A DNA stretch of 64,000 nucleotides from Nitrospirillum sp034653355. Its GTDB lineage: Bacteria; Pseudomonadota; Alphaproteobacteria; Azospirillales; Azospirillaceae. Within the stretch, counting starts at the first letter, position 1; each line of letters begins with the position of its first letter. Below the pieces are notes generated by a model, which saw only the letters and a list, made by a program, of their open reading frames with translations, was not told the origin of the DNA and made no database searches. The position numbers were made by a program, and so were the translations under genes. The DNA lies in NCBI RefSeq assembly GCF_034653355.1, contig NZ_JAYEER010000004.1, positions 744,001 through 808,000 on the forward strand. Reading direction: 5' to 3'. Positions 8,624-18,182 of this stretch are shown piece by piece.

Positions 8624-9523
8624 ATGGACAACCGCGCAGGCGAAATGATGGTGTTCGTTCGGGTCGTCGAGGCGGGCAGCTTTTCCGAAGCCGCCCGGCT
8701 GATGCTGATGACGCCCTCAACCGTGTCCAAGCTGATCGCCCGACTGGAAGCGCGGCTTGGGGTTCGACTTATCGAGCGTTCGACGCGCCGGTTGGCGCTG
8801 ACCGAGGAAGGGCGGTTCTATTATGAGCGCAGCCAGATTCTGCTCGGCCAGCTTGACGAGACGGAGCAACAGATCGCGCATGGCGGCGCCGAGGCCGAGG
8901 GCGTTGTCCGTGTCACTTCGTCGGTGAGTTTCGGCACGACGGCGCTCGAAGCATTGCTGCCGGCCTTTTTCGAGGCTTATCCGAAGGTGGTCGTCGATCT
9001 TTCGCTCTCGGACGAGGTGGTCGATCTCTATCTCGACCGCACCGATGTCGCGATCCGCGTCGGCAAGCTGGTGGATTCGAACCTGATGGCGCGCAAGATC
9101 GGTGAGACAAAGCGGCGCATCGTGGCGTCACCCGCCTATCTCAAACGCCATGGAACGCCGAAGACACCGGAAGATCTGGTCCACCACAATTGCCTGGGCT
9201 TCAATTTCCGCCGCGCGATGCCGGTTTGGCCGATGCGCGAGGGGGGACGGATCGTCGAGCGGATGCTGACCGGATCGCTGCTGGTCAACAACGGCGACAC
9301 GCTGCGTCGGATGGCGATCGCCGGCGTCGGGATCATCCGGCTGGCCGATTATCATTTGCGCGACCCCATCGAGCGGGGCGAACTGGTCGAGCTTCTCGCC
9401 GACAGTGACATCGGCGTGGTGGACGAGGTCCATGCCCTGTTTCGCGGATCGCAGTTCCTGCCGGCGCGGGTGAGAAGCTTCCTCGACTTCATGGTGCCTC
9501 GTATGCAGAAGTTCCTGGAGTGA
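8624..9523 (+). CDS. LysR family transcriptional regulator
   Basis: 299 residues. The N-terminal winged HTH is clear (VRVVEAGSFSEAARLML, then STVSKLIARLEARLGVRL) and is followed by the periplasmic-binding-like effector domain (VRVTSSVSFGTTALEALLPAF). The frame is open for about 170 bases upstream, but the ATG in CATATGGAC at 8624 gives the standard LysR start. It follows the hydrolase and is convergent with the gene ending at 9569. Its targets may be the genes on either side. Confidence 0.92.
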   Translation: MDNRAGEMMVFVRVVEAGSFSEAARLMLMTPSTVSKLIARLEARLGVRLIERSTRRLALTEEGRFYYERSQILLGQLDETEQQIAHGGAEAEGVVRVTSSVSFGTTALEALLPAFFEAYPKVVVDLSLSDEVVDLYLDRTDVAIRVGKLVDSNLMARKIGETKRRIVASPAYLKRHGTPKTPEDLVHHNCLGFNFRRAMPVWPMREGGRIVERMLTGSLLVNNGDTLRRMAIAGVGIIRLADYHLRDPIERGELVELLADSDIGVVDEVHALFRGSQFLPARVRSFLDFMVPRMQKFLE

Positions 9524-9568
9524 GTGAGGCGACCAAGCCGCCTGGGAAGGCAAACCGGCCGCCTGCGT

Positions 9569-9991
9569 TCAACGCTGGCGCTGTCCCAGCACCTCCATGC
9601 GCATCACGTCCACGCCGCCTTCCGCCAATTCGGGCAGCTTCGCGAACCATGCCTGGACGTAAGGTTTGGCGTTATGGGCCTCGAAATCCTCGCGCGTCGC
9701 GAAGATCTCGTAGAAGATGAAATGCCCTGGTTTGGCCCGGTCTTCTTGCAGGAAATATACGAGGTTCTTGGGGTCGCCGCGGACCAATGCCACCAGGGGC
9801 AGCGTGGCTTCGCGCAGTTCGGCGGCCTTGCCCGGTTTCGCCCGGACCTGGGCAACGATCGACCAGGCCCCCTGGGGGATCCGGGTGTAGACGTGCGCCT
9901 TGGGCGCGGCGCTTTCCTGTGCCGCCGCTGCCGGGGAGGTGGCCGCCATCATGAGGGCGGGGATCGCGAGCGTGATGAACGGGATGCGCAT
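9569..9991 (-). CDS. Secreted antibiotic-biosynthesis-monooxygenase-like (ABM) protein
   Basis: 140 residues. A signal peptide (MRIPFITLAIPALMMAATSPAAAA) precedes a small ferredoxin-like ABM/quinol monooxygenase domain: AQVRAKPGKAAELREATLPL, then FIFYEIFATREDFEAHNAKPY and WFAKLPELAEGG. Such domains are found in cofactor-free quinol monooxygenases, but the exported form is of unknown role. The start at 9991 is supported by the signal peptide and a GAGGGAA ribosome site. It lies downstream of the VOC gene on the same strand. Confidence 0.82.
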   Translation of the reverse strand: MRIPFITLAIPALMMAATSPAAAAQESAAPKAHVYTRIPQGAWSIVAQVRAKPGKAAELREATLPLVALVRGDPKNLVYFLQEDRAKPGHFIFYEIFATREDFEAHNAKPYVQAWFAKLPELAEGGVDVMRMEVLGQRQR

Positions 9992-10056
9992 GTTGATTCC
10001 CTCATCTTGATGCTGTGGGAAATCGGGGCGGAGCGCCTGCTTCCGCCCCGCGATGA

Positions 10057-10908
10057 TCACAGGCCCGAGCGTGCGCGCTGCCGTCCCGCGAGAGCATTGG
10101 CGAAGCGCTGCTTCACCGGTCCGAGCGCCTTGACGAACTCGAGCTGTTCACCTTCCGGCCCCTTGCAGTAGATCAGCTCCCAGCCATCGGAAGGCGCCAC
10201 GGTGACCTTGTTGGTGTTGGTATTCTGGGGCGCGGCACGCCGTTCGGACTCGCTGCGCACGCGGATGGTACGGTTCGCGCGCACCTGCGTCATGCCGCGA
10301 CGCGCGGACTCGGCCTCGAGATCGGTGATGAACTTGTTGAAGTCGACGTCATCGGCGACATGGAAGCAGATGTGCATCATCCGCGGGAACGCCGGGCTCA
10401 TATTCTCCAGCGGCGGCGCGAAGCTGTTGGGACCACCCATCGGTTCGTCGGCATTGCGATATTGCAACAGCTCGATCACCACATTGTCGAACTGAATGAA
10501 ACGGACGTCGAGGCGCTGGTCGCCATCGCGAAGGTTCGGCACGCCGATCGTGGCCGGGCTGACGTTCAACTCATGGGCACGGATTTCCTGATCGGCGAGC
10601 AGCGTGTTCTGGACCGGATCACCCTGGAAATCGCCGTGACGGAACACCTCGGCACCACCAAGCACCTCGGTATAGAACTCATAGGCCCGCTCCATATTCT
10701 GCACGGTCAGGCCGAAATGCTGAACGCCCTGAAGCCGTAGGCCGAGCGGCGCGCCGTTGCGGGCGGCGGCCGACATGCTGCCTGCGGTTTGCGCCATGGC
10801 CTGGCCACCAAGGCCAGCCGCGGCGCCGATGGCCAGAGTGGCGCCGGTTGCGCGAAGCACATCCCGTCGTCCGAGAGCGGTGGCGTCGCTTTTACGCGTA
10901 GCGTCCAT
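10057..10908 (-). CDS. VOC family protein with twin-arginine-type signal
   Basis: 283 residues. The N terminus has a twin-arginine-like signal (GRRDVLRATGATLAIGAAAG) ending in AMAQ, so the protein is probably exported folded. The rest is a vicinal-oxygen-chelate (glyoxalase/bleomycin-resistance/dioxygenase) fold: VQHFGLTVQNMERAYEFYTEVLGG, later MMHICFHVADDVDF and GWELIYCKGPEGEQLEFVK. His and Glu residues at those places could bind a metal. Start 10908 is preceded by AAGGAG at good distance. Function is unknown; an aromatic or lactone substrate fits the neighbours. Confidence 0.85.
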   Translation of the reverse strand: MDATRKSDATALGRRDVLRATGATLAIGAAAGLGGQAMAQTAGSMSAAARNGAPLGLRLQGVQHFGLTVQNMERAYEFYTEVLGGAEVFRHGDFQGDPVQNTLLADQEIRAHELNVSPATIGVPNLRDGDQRLDVRFIQFDNVVIELLQYRNADEPMGGPNSFAPPLENMSPAFPRMMHICFHVADDVDFNKFITDLEAESARRGMTQVRANRTIRVRSESERRAAPQNTNTNKVTVAPSDGWELIYCKGPEGEQLEFVKALGPVKQRFANALAGRQRARSGL

Positions 10909-11019
10909 GATCATTCTCCTTCTGCTCGATTGGGAAGCGCCGGAAAAAAAGGCGCGGAGGAGGCGTCCGGTCACGGCAGGGTGCGGCAACCGGGGAAGCG
11001 TTGGGATGGGAGGAGGCGC

Positions 11020-12033
11020 TCAGTCCGCGACGGGAAGCGGAGCCGCCGGATTGACGAGACCGTTGTCGCGCAACTCGCGCCAGAATTCCGCCGGCACGAC
11101 CTCATCGAGCGCGGCGCGATCTTCGGCGATACGACCAGGGCGGCTGGCGCCGGGGATCACCGCCGCGACGGCGGGATTGGCGAGCGCGAATTGCAGTCCC
11201 GCCGCCTTCATCGACGTGCCGTGACGATCGGCGATCGCCTTGATCGCGGCGACTTTCGCCAGGATGCCCGGTGTGGCGGGCGCATATTCGAAGTTCGGTC
11301 CACCAACCAGCGCGCCGGAGCTATAGGGGCCGCCAACCACGATTCCCAGCCCGCGCTCCGCCACCGTCGGCATGACGCGCTGGAGTGCGCGGTCATGATC
11401 GAGGAGCGAGTAACGCCCGGCCAATAGGAAGCCGTCGGGCCGCGGGCCCTCAAGGTCGAGCAACAGTTCGATCGGCTCGACGCGATTGACACCCAGGCCC
11501 CAGGCCTTGATCACGCCCTCGTCGCGCATCCGGTCCAGCGCACGGAACGCGCCGCGCCGCGCCTGCTCGAACATGGCGAGCCATTCGTCACCATAGAAAT
11601 CCTGCGCGATATCATGGACCCAGACGATGTCGACATGATCGGTCCGCATGCGCTCAAGGCTGTCTTCGATCGAGCGGTAGGTGGCCTCTTCCGAATAATT
11701 GTTCACGATCTTGTTCGGACGGCCATGTTTGAAGACGTCGCCCTTCTCGCCCAAGTCGCGGGCACTCACATCCTCGATCTCGTCGAGAATGATACGGCCG
11801 ACCTTGGTGCTGATGACGAAATCGCCGCGCGGTTTGTCGGCAAGTGCCGCGCCCATGCGGATCTCCGCGAGACCCGCGCCGTAGAAGGGCGCATTGTCAT
11901 AATAGCGGATGCCGTCGTTCCAGGCCGCTGCGACCGTCGCAAGGGCTTCCGCTTCGGGAATGTCGCGGAACATATTGCCCAGCGGCGCCGCGCCAAACCC
12001 GAGTTTCCCCGGCAGGATATCCTTGAGTGCCAT
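11020..12033 (-). CDS. Aldo/keto reductase
   Basis: 337 residues of the aldo/keto reductase superfamily, NAD(P)H-linked TIM barrel. Catalytic tetrad candidates: Asp in GIRYYDNAPFYGAG together with Tyr, Lys in VISTKVGR, and His in VDIVWVHD. It resembles the D-threo-aldose/pyridoxal dehydrogenase-like branch. The ATG at 12033 has AAGG nine bases before it; ATG 12039 is an alternative. It leads the minus-strand trio with the VOC and ABM genes. Confidence 0.9.
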   Translation of the reverse strand: MALKDILPGKLGFGAAPLGNMFRDIPEAEALATVAAAWNDGIRYYDNAPFYGAGLAEIRMGAALADKPRGDFVISTKVGRIILDEIEDVSARDLGEKGDVFKHGRPNKIVNNYSEEATYRSIEDSLERMRTDHVDIVWVHDIAQDFYGDEWLAMFEQARRGAFRALDRMRDEGVIKAWGLGVNRVEPIELLLDLEGPRPDGFLLAGRYSLLDHDRALQRVMPTVAERGLGIVVGGPYSSGALVGGPNFEYAPATPGILAKVAAIKAIADRHGTSMKAAGLQFALANPAVAAVIPGASRPGRIAEDRAALDEVVPAEFWRELRDNGLVNPAAPLPVAD

Positions 12034-12314
12034 CGTCATGAACCTTCTTTCCGTGCTGAACCCCGTGCCCAGCGTCGAAAGAAGAAATATGCGCGGCGAG
12101 GAACCGGCAGTAGCCAGGTCACGATCGCAGAACTTTGGAAGACGGTTCACAGGTGAGGTTTGACGGTGCTTTTGCGCGCGTTCGTGGCCCGAATCTCGGC
12201 TCTGGGAAGGCGCGTCGAGACCCGATGCTCATTGATAGATGGTTTGCGCGGGCAAGCGGAAATGATTGACAAATAATTGAGAGGGGATGAGAGGGCGAGC
12301 GATGAACGGACCTG
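12034..12314. other. AT-richer intergenic stretch at a composition boundary
   Basis: No gene was seen here. The stretch upstream of the aldo/keto reductase gene, and the following 100 bases, are noticeably richer in A and T (for example around 12255-12360) than the surrounding high-GC DNA. It probably holds the promoter of the reductase gene. It also marks the edge between the 4.7-12 kb block and the catabolic region. Confidence 0.4.
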
Positions 12315-13759
12315 CTATATATTGTAGTATAATCTCATGAGTGATTTTGTTTCAGTTATTTTCTTAACTTTTTCTGGCGTGAGCGCGCTGTCTTCAAAGA
12401 GCGCGGTGTTGGAAATGGATGCGCTTGAGGACGACTTCGAACCCCATGCCCCGTCAACGACGGTCCGGCCACCGACGATAAGCAGCCGGACGTGGCGCTT
12501 TTGCGCACGGCCTATCAGCAGGGAAAGGACGTCGGACCTGGATGTCATGGCGTCGTGAGCGAGGGCGGCAAAATCGATGCCCATGATATCGGCCGGGGCG
12601 CCCTCCACAATGCGTCCCCCGCCATCGTCACCGACAATGGTGTGGCGCCCCGTTTCCCAGACGCCCTTCAACACGTCCGTCGGCGATAGCGCCTCACCGT
12701 CGGCCGCCGCCGCGCTCGCCAGATGATAAGCGAGGCGCATCTCCCGCAGCATATCCTCGTCATCGTCCAAGCTCATCCCGTCCAGTCCGAAGGCGAGGGG
12801 TGTCCCGGCTTGCGCCAGCAGCCGCATGGGCGGCAGGCCGGACCGCAGACGCAGGTTGGAGGAGGTGTTGACGACCACCGTGACCCCCCGATCAGCCAGC
12901 AGGGCGCCTTCATCCGGGCGCAGCCAGACGCCGTGCGCCACCGTCAGGCGGGGGAAAGCAGGCCGATGGCGTCGAAATGGCGGAGGAGGCCGTCGGGGTA
13001 GCGCTGGTCCGCCCAGGCCCTCTGGTGGCGTGTCTCCAGCAAATGCATATGCACGCGGCGGCCGTCCTCCGTCGACGCGCGGGCGATCGCCGCCAGCGTG
13101 GCGGGCTGGACCCACTGCGGCCCGACGGGATGGTATTGCAGGGTGAACAGCGCATGCTCGAAGGCGCGTGCCTGGTCCATCAGGGCCAAGTTGGTGGCGC
13201 AGTCGCGCATGCTGGCCTCCCGACCCTTCAGCTCCTGGAATTCCGCCGCGTCCATATGCGCGGCCAGGGGCGCCAGATCCCCATAAACGAAAGGATTGGC
13301 ATCGAAGAAGGGCCAGCAGAAGGCCACGCGGACGCCCACGTCCCGCGCCGCCCGCGATACCGCCTCGGCCTCGGCCAGCAAGGTCTGGCTGCTTTGCGTA
13401 TTGTGGCAATGGTTGACGCAGCCGACGCCGGATTCCGCCATGCGGGAAAAGGCGGTGGCGGCGCATCGATAAAAGTCCAGCGGCGGCTGGCGGGCCAAGT
13501 CGGGCAGCCAGGTCTCCAGGGGCTGGTCCGCCGCGCCGAAGGCCAGGGGCCCGAGACCGCGGCCATGGTCATGGGCGTTGGCCAGGGCCGGCATCAGCAG
13601 CAGGCGGGTCTCGTCGGACGTCAGCCGGCCATGGTCCACGGGGCGGACGTTCACGACCCTGCCGTGTGCGATGACCACCTCATGCGGGCCGGCGGGGGCC
13701 TGGTCGGCAGAGGCGATAAGGTGCCCGGCCCGCACGACCAGGGCGGTCTCATCTGACAT
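12315..13759 (-). pseudogene. Amidohydrolase, interrupted by a frameshift
   Basis: Two overlapping frames make one amidohydrolase of about 480 residues. The first runs from ATG 13759 (MSDETALVVRAGHLIAS; metal site NAHDHGRGLG; then NHCHNTQ, HMHLLETRHQRAW) and stops at 12944 just after AIGLLSPA. The other frame continues exactly there with LTVAHGVWLRPDEGALLADRG, NTSSNLRLRSGLPP and FGLDGMSLDDDEDM, as in cytosine-deaminase/TrzN-like members. One extra base in the run of five G (12950-12954, C on the coding strand) would restore the frame. The last 40 residues use AT-rich codons and do not look like family sequence. Either a true pseudogene or a homopolymer sequencing error. Confidence 0.85.
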
Positions 13760-14162
13760 GCTTGCTCCGACGGTTGCGGCTGCGGCCCACCATGATAATG
13801 CGGCGGGGCGATGAGGGTATCGGAAACGGGGCCCCCCTCGGTTGCCGGTTCCGCAGCGCCGGTGTGCGCTTCCGACAACGGCATTCCATCGCACGGATTT
13901 AGCAACGGGACTGTTCCGTTCTTGCAATGGCCTTGGCCGCGTTTTCCCCGGACGATGAGGGTCGACGGGACATGCGGCGCCAACCACCGGCCAGCGCACC
14001 AGTCAGCGGACGATAGCGGAACTGGTGAAAATCACGGTCCTGGTGGACGGATGCCGAAATAACCGCAGTCGCATCCAAGGTCCCGTGCCGCAAGGTGCGC
14101 GGCCAACAAGCGACATAATAAATAGCAGGGGGCACTAATGTTTCAGGTAAGGGGAACTCTTT
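13760..14162. promoter_or_regulatory. Intergenic region upstream of TonB receptor and amidohydrolase
   Basis: About 400 bases between divergent genes with no convincing gene. It should hold promoters for both. The receptor gene has a clear ribosome site (AAGGGGA, 14149-14155) and an A/T-rich stretch (CATAATAAATAG) 40-50 bases further upstream. No operator could be defined. Confidence 0.4.
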
Positions 14163-16502
14163 ATGTCTGAACGTCATCCATGTACCAACCGTCTGCCGGT
14201 TCGTCGCGCCGGCCTGGCCTTTCTTGTTCTGTCAGCTGCCCCGGCTGGCCTGGTCGTTGGCGCCACGGCGGCTTGGGCTCAGGCTGCGCCGGCGTCGGAT
14301 GCGGACGGGCTCACCGAAATCATCGTGACCGCGCAGCGTCGCGGTGAAAGCATCAGCAAGGTTCCGCTGTCCGTCGCGTCCCTGAGCCAGGACCAGATGG
14401 ACCAGGAGGGCATCCGCAAGATCGACGATATCGCCCGGGTGACGCCCGCGCTTCGCTTCGCACCGTCGGCGGGCGTCACCGCGAACAACGGCACCAACAT
14501 CTACATCCGCGGCTTGTCGTCGGACGTCGGCTCCGCCACCACCGCCATCTATATCGACGACACGCCCATCCAGATCCGTAACGTCGGCTATTACGGCGGC
14601 AACCCGTATCCCAAGGTGTTCGATCTGGAGCGGGTGGAGGTGCTGCGCGGGCCGCAAGGCACGTTGTTCGGCGCCAGTGCGGAAGGCGGCGCCGTGCGCT
14701 TCATCACGCCCCAGCCCAGCTTCGACAAGCTCGAGATCTACTCCCGGGCGGAGGTGGCCTCCACCTACAACGGCGCCGCCAGCTATGAGGCTGGTTCCGC
14801 CGTCGGCGGGCCGATTTCCGACACCCTGGCGGTGCGTGCCAGCGCCTGGTACCAGCATAGCGGCGGCTATATCGACCAGTTGAAGCAGGGCACCAACACC
14901 GTCATCGACAAGGACGTCAACTTCAGCGACACGCGGGAGGCCCGCCTGGCCGCCTCCTGGCGGCCGATCGAGGACCTGACGATCACGCCCAGCATCTATT
15001 ATCAGTTGGAAAAGTCCAACGCCCGCAACGACTACTGGGAAGGCTACGGCAACACCGGGGACGCCGACTACAAGACCGGTGTCGCCAACCTGGAACCGAC
15101 CCGCGACCGCTTCACCATGCCGGCCCTGGCGATGAAGTACCGCTGGGACAACATCGACATCATCTCCAACACCTCCTATTTCGAGCGCCAGCAGAACCAG
15201 ACGCTGGACTATGGCACGTACTTTTCCTTCCTGCGGTCGGGCAAGCCCTTCGGCACCTATTCCAACAAGGATCTGTCCAACACGGCCGATTACCTGACGC
15301 TGAACCAGCGCAACCTGACCCAGGAACTGCGGGCGCAGTCCTACGACAACAAGTATGTGGACTGGACGGTGGGCGCCTATTACTCGCGTACCCGGCAGTA
15401 CTTCACCAACTACACGGGCTCGGGTCGCTTTCCGGGCGTGCTGGTCAACGGCTACAAACAGTACGACAACCGCTACAGCTACGTGAACCTGGTCTCCGCC
15501 AACGACCGCCAGTACGCCGGCTATGGCGCCGTCGACATCAAGCCGATGGAGGATCTGAAGGTCACCCTGGCGGTGCGCTACACCCTGGATGAGTTCAACT
15601 TCACCGACACCAAGGATGGTCCCACCAACGCCGGTGTCCGCACCGTCAAGACGGTGGGGCAGAACGAGGGCGCCTGGACGCCCAAGGTCGGCGTGTCCTA
15701 CCAGTTGGACACGGACCACATGGTGTACGCCTCCGCCACCGAGGGCTTCCGTCCCGGCGGCGCCCAGGCGGCGGTCGCCAGCGAGTTCTGCGCCGCCGAC
15801 CTCAAGACCCTCGGCCTGACCTCCAGCCCTACCGGCTATGAGTCCGACAACCTCTGGTCCTACGAGGGTGGCAGCAAGAACAAGTTGTTCGGCGGCATGG
15901 TGAGCCTGGACGCCAGCGGCTACCTGCTGAAGTGGAAGAACATCCAGCAGTCCATCCGCCTGCCGACCTGCAGCTTCTCCTACATCTCCAACCTGGGTGA
16001 GGCCACCGGCAAGGGCATGGAGCTGTCCGCCGCCATCCGGCCCATGCACGGCCTGACCTTCGGCACGGAACTGGGCTACACCCACATCACCTATGACGAG
16101 AACATCTATGGTGGCAACCATCTTTTGTTGAAGGCGGCCGACCAGCGCATCGGCGGGCCGCTGTGGTCTGGCCACGTCTATGGCGAGGGGGAGTTCCCGG
16201 TGAACGAGAACGTCGTCGGCTACCTGCGCGCCGACTACAGCTTCGCCAGCAAGAACATCCAGCAGAACATCCAGGGCACCTACGGCTATGACGCCGGCCT
16301 CTACGCCCTGGGGGCCACCAACTACCTGTCCTTGCGGGCCGGCGCGCGGTTCTCTGGCTTGGATTTGTCGCTGTTCGTCGACAACGTCACCAACTCCACC
16401 GACGTGCTGGCGCGTAACCACGACGGTGTCGGCGGCACGCTGTACTACGATCAAGGCTATCGTCCCCGCACCATCGGTTTGACGGCGCAGTACCGCTACT
16501 GA
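14163..16502 (+). CDS. TonB-dependent outer-membrane receptor
   Basis: 779 residues. A signal peptide ends around AWAQAAP (residue 40). It is followed by a TonB-box-like stretch (DGLTEIIVTAQRRGES), the plug domain (TNIYIRGLSSDVGS; FDLERVEVLRGPQGTLFGASAEGGAVRFIT) and a 22-strand barrel ending in an aromatic residue (GLTAQYRY). This is the form common in alpha- and sphingomonad-type bacteria for uptake of organic ligands as well as siderophores. No FecA-like signalling domain is seen. Position at the head of the catabolic region suggests it imports that substrate. It is followed by two hairpins. Confidence 0.95.
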   Translation: MSERHPCTNRLPVRRAGLAFLVLSAAPAGLVVGATAAWAQAAPASDADGLTEIIVTAQRRGESISKVPLSVASLSQDQMDQEGIRKIDDIARVTPALRFAPSAGVTANNGTNIYIRGLSSDVGSATTAIYIDDTPIQIRNVGYYGGNPYPKVFDLERVEVLRGPQGTLFGASAEGGAVRFITPQPSFDKLEIYSRAEVASTYNGAASYEAGSAVGGPISDTLAVRASAWYQHSGGYIDQLKQGTNTVIDKDVNFSDTREARLAASWRPIEDLTITPSIYYQLEKSNARNDYWEGYGNTGDADYKTGVANLEPTRDRFTMPALAMKYRWDNIDIISNTSYFERQQNQTLDYGTYFSFLRSGKPFGTYSNKDLSNTADYLTLNQRNLTQELRAQSYDNKYVDWTVGAYYSRTRQYFTNYTGSGRFPGVLVNGYKQYDNRYSYVNLVSANDRQYAGYGAVDIKPMEDLKVTLAVRYTLDEFNFTDTKDGPTNAGVRTVKTVGQNEGAWTPKVGVSYQLDTDHMVYASATEGFRPGGAQAAVASEFCAADLKTLGLTSSPTGYESDNLWSYEGGSKNKLFGGMVSLDASGYLLKWKNIQQSIRLPTCSFSYISNLGEATGKGMELSAAIRPMHGLTFGTELGYTHITYDENIYGGNHLLLKAADQRIGGPLWSGHVYGEGEFPVNENVVGYLRADYSFASKNIQQNIQGTYGYDAGLYALGATNYLSLRAGARFSGLDLSLFVDNVTNSTDVLARNHDGVGGTLYYDQGYRPRTIGLTAQYRY

Positions 16503-16507
16503 TGGGC

Positions 16508-16539
16508 GCCGCCGCTGATCATGGTCGATCAGCGGCGGC
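16508..16539. terminator. Strong hairpin after the TonB receptor gene
   Basis: A perfect 13-base stem (GCCGCCGCTGATC, 16508-16520, with its complement at 16527-16539) around a six-base loop starts six bases after the receptor stop codon. No T run follows. It could protect the mRNA end or act with the next hairpin. Confidence 0.6.
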
Positions 16540-16617
16540 ATACTGCGGCGGCATGAGGCACGTCCTCACGCCGCTGGTTTGATCCGTGTTCCCAAGTTTT
16601 CCCGAAGGCTTGAACTG

Positions 16618-16653
16618 GGGCGGCGGCATCGTGATGGTGCCGCCGCCCTTTTT
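16618..16653 (+). terminator. Rho-independent terminator
   Basis: An 11-base G/C stem (GGGCGGCGGCA at 16618-16628, complement at 16638-16648), nine-base loop and a run of five T (16649-16653). It reads as a terminator for plus-strand transcription from the TonB receptor gene. It lies just before the convergent lipase-like gene. Confidence 0.85.
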
Positions 16654-16670
16654 GTCACCGGGGAACGACA

Positions 16671-17960
16671 TCAGTCGTTGAAAGGCACGCCCGGCGTTGG
16701 CGCCTGCACGGGGCCGGGCGGGGTGATGTCCGCGCAGTTGCCCTTGGGCACCCCGCCCTTCAGCAGGGCCTGGACGAAGGGCAGGCTGTCGGTCAGGGAG
16801 CCGTTGACGGCGCCGTTGTGGCTGAGGCCGGGATAGACGTGCCATTGCACCGTGGTGCCGGCGTCGCACATGGCTTTGACGGCGTTGTACTGCCCGGCGG
16901 TGCCCGCCATGCCGTCGGCCAGGCCCGTGCCGGCGAAGATGGGCACGGTCATCCTCGCGACCGGCAGGACGAAGTTGGGCTCCATGTCCGCGTCCAGCGG
17001 TTTCAGGTCGGGAACGAAGGCCTCTTCCCCCGTCAGGCCCCTTTCCTTGGACAGGGCGAACAGGTCATGCAGGCAGGAGGTGCGCGCGGCGTCCAGCAGG
17101 GGGCGGCCCTTGGCCGTGACGAAATCGGCGGGGTCCAGTTCCGGATGCAGGGCGCGGTCGATGCCGCCGATGCGCAGCATGGCGAAGCCCGGATCCATCT
17201 GGCGCGGGTCGGTGTACTGCTCCGGCTTCTTCACATAGCCATCGCCCTGGGGGCCGGCGAAGGTGACCACCAGGCCGGTGGCGACGGTGCCTAGGACATG
17301 TAGGTCCGGCGCGTAGTCGGGCGCCAGGTAGGTGGCCCCCAGGGCGGCGCCGGAGCCCTGGGACTGCCCGGCGATGACCACCTGGTTGCGCAGCACGCCC
17401 GGCTTGGCCTTCAGGGCCGCGCGCACGCCGTCCAGGATGGACCGGCCCTCAGACTTCCACAGCAGGTAGGGGTGGACGCCCTTGGTCCCCAACCCCTCAT
17501 AGTCGGTGGCGATCACGGCGAAACCGGCCTCCATCCAGCGCTGCAGATAGGCCACGTCCCGTGCCGGCTGGCCCCGCCAGGAGGGGGCGCAGACGTCGGC
17601 GAAACCGGTGGTGCCGTGGGCCCAGGCCAGGATGGGCCAGCCACCCGGGGGCGGCGCGCCGGCGGGAAGGTAGACGATGCCGGACACGGGCACCAGGCCG
17701 CGCCCGACGCCGCTGGTGGCGGTGTAAAGGATGCGCAACGCCGTCCCGGCCATCTTGGGCCGCGACAGGGTGGCCGGCAACGTCTCCTCCCGCAAGGGCA
17801 GGCCCGGCTGGGTGATCGCCGCGTCCCAGCGGTAAAAGGCCGAAACGCCGCCGTCGCCATCGATGTCGGGCGCGCTATGCGTCGCGGCCCGCGCCAGGGC
17901 CGTTCCCGACAGCAGCGCCAGGGAAAAGTACAGAAGCGCGCGCTTGGAAATCCTGACCAT
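16671..17960 (-). CDS. Secreted lipase-family alpha/beta hydrolase
   Basis: 429 residues with an N-terminal signal peptide (ALLYFSLALLSGTALARA). It resembles the secretory lipase (LIP) family: AWAHGTTGFADVCAPS as the oxyanion region, GFAVIATDYEGLGTKGVHPYL, the nucleophile elbow GQSQGSGAALG and a late LADGMAGTAGQYNAVKAMCDAG, with the His in YPGLSHNGAVNGS. It probably cleaves esters in the periplasm or outside. It converges with the TonB receptor, which may import its products. Confidence 0.88.
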   Translation of the reverse strand: MVRISKRALLYFSLALLSGTALARAATHSAPDIDGDGGVSAFYRWDAAITQPGLPLREETLPATLSRPKMAGTALRILYTATSGVGRGLVPVSGIVYLPAGAPPPGGWPILAWAHGTTGFADVCAPSWRGQPARDVAYLQRWMEAGFAVIATDYEGLGTKGVHPYLLWKSEGRSILDGVRAALKAKPGVLRNQVVIAGQSQGSGAALGATYLAPDYAPDLHVLGTVATGLVVTFAGPQGDGYVKKPEQYTDPRQMDPGFAMLRIGGIDRALHPELDPADFVTAKGRPLLDAARTSCLHDLFALSKERGLTGEEAFVPDLKPLDADMEPNFVLPVARMTVPIFAGTGLADGMAGTAGQYNAVKAMCDAGTTVQWHVYPGLSHNGAVNGSLTDSLPFVQALLKGGVPKGNCADITPPGPVQAPTPGVPFND

Positions 17961-18161
17961 ACGTCGTCCGATCTTTTTGTCGTGGTGGTGGATGGTCCAC
18001 AGCCTAGGGCCGCATCCCCATTTCCCCCGTGTCCGTTTCCACCATGGCCCGTTGCCCGGGCGACAACGCGGCCGTGGTGCGGTTTTTGTGAACGGCCCGG
18101 TGCTAATCCCGTACCCGGCTTGCTTGGGATGCGCCGGCGCCTCACAGTTGGCGTCTGAGGA

Positions 18162-18171
18162 CCCACGTGGG
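18162..18171. promoter_or_regulatory. Palindrome CCCACGTGGG just before the MFS gene
   Basis: A perfect ten-base palindrome ends 12 bases before the MFS start codon and overlaps the place of the ribosome site (GGGAAAG). It might bind a regulator or be chance in GC-rich DNA. Confidence 0.25.
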
Positions 18172-18182
18172 AAAGCGGCACG

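Noticed and set aside
14232..16541. Minus-strand open frame of 769 codons across the TonB receptor
   Set aside because: Antisense shadow; the receptor has signal peptide, plug and barrel features on the plus strand.
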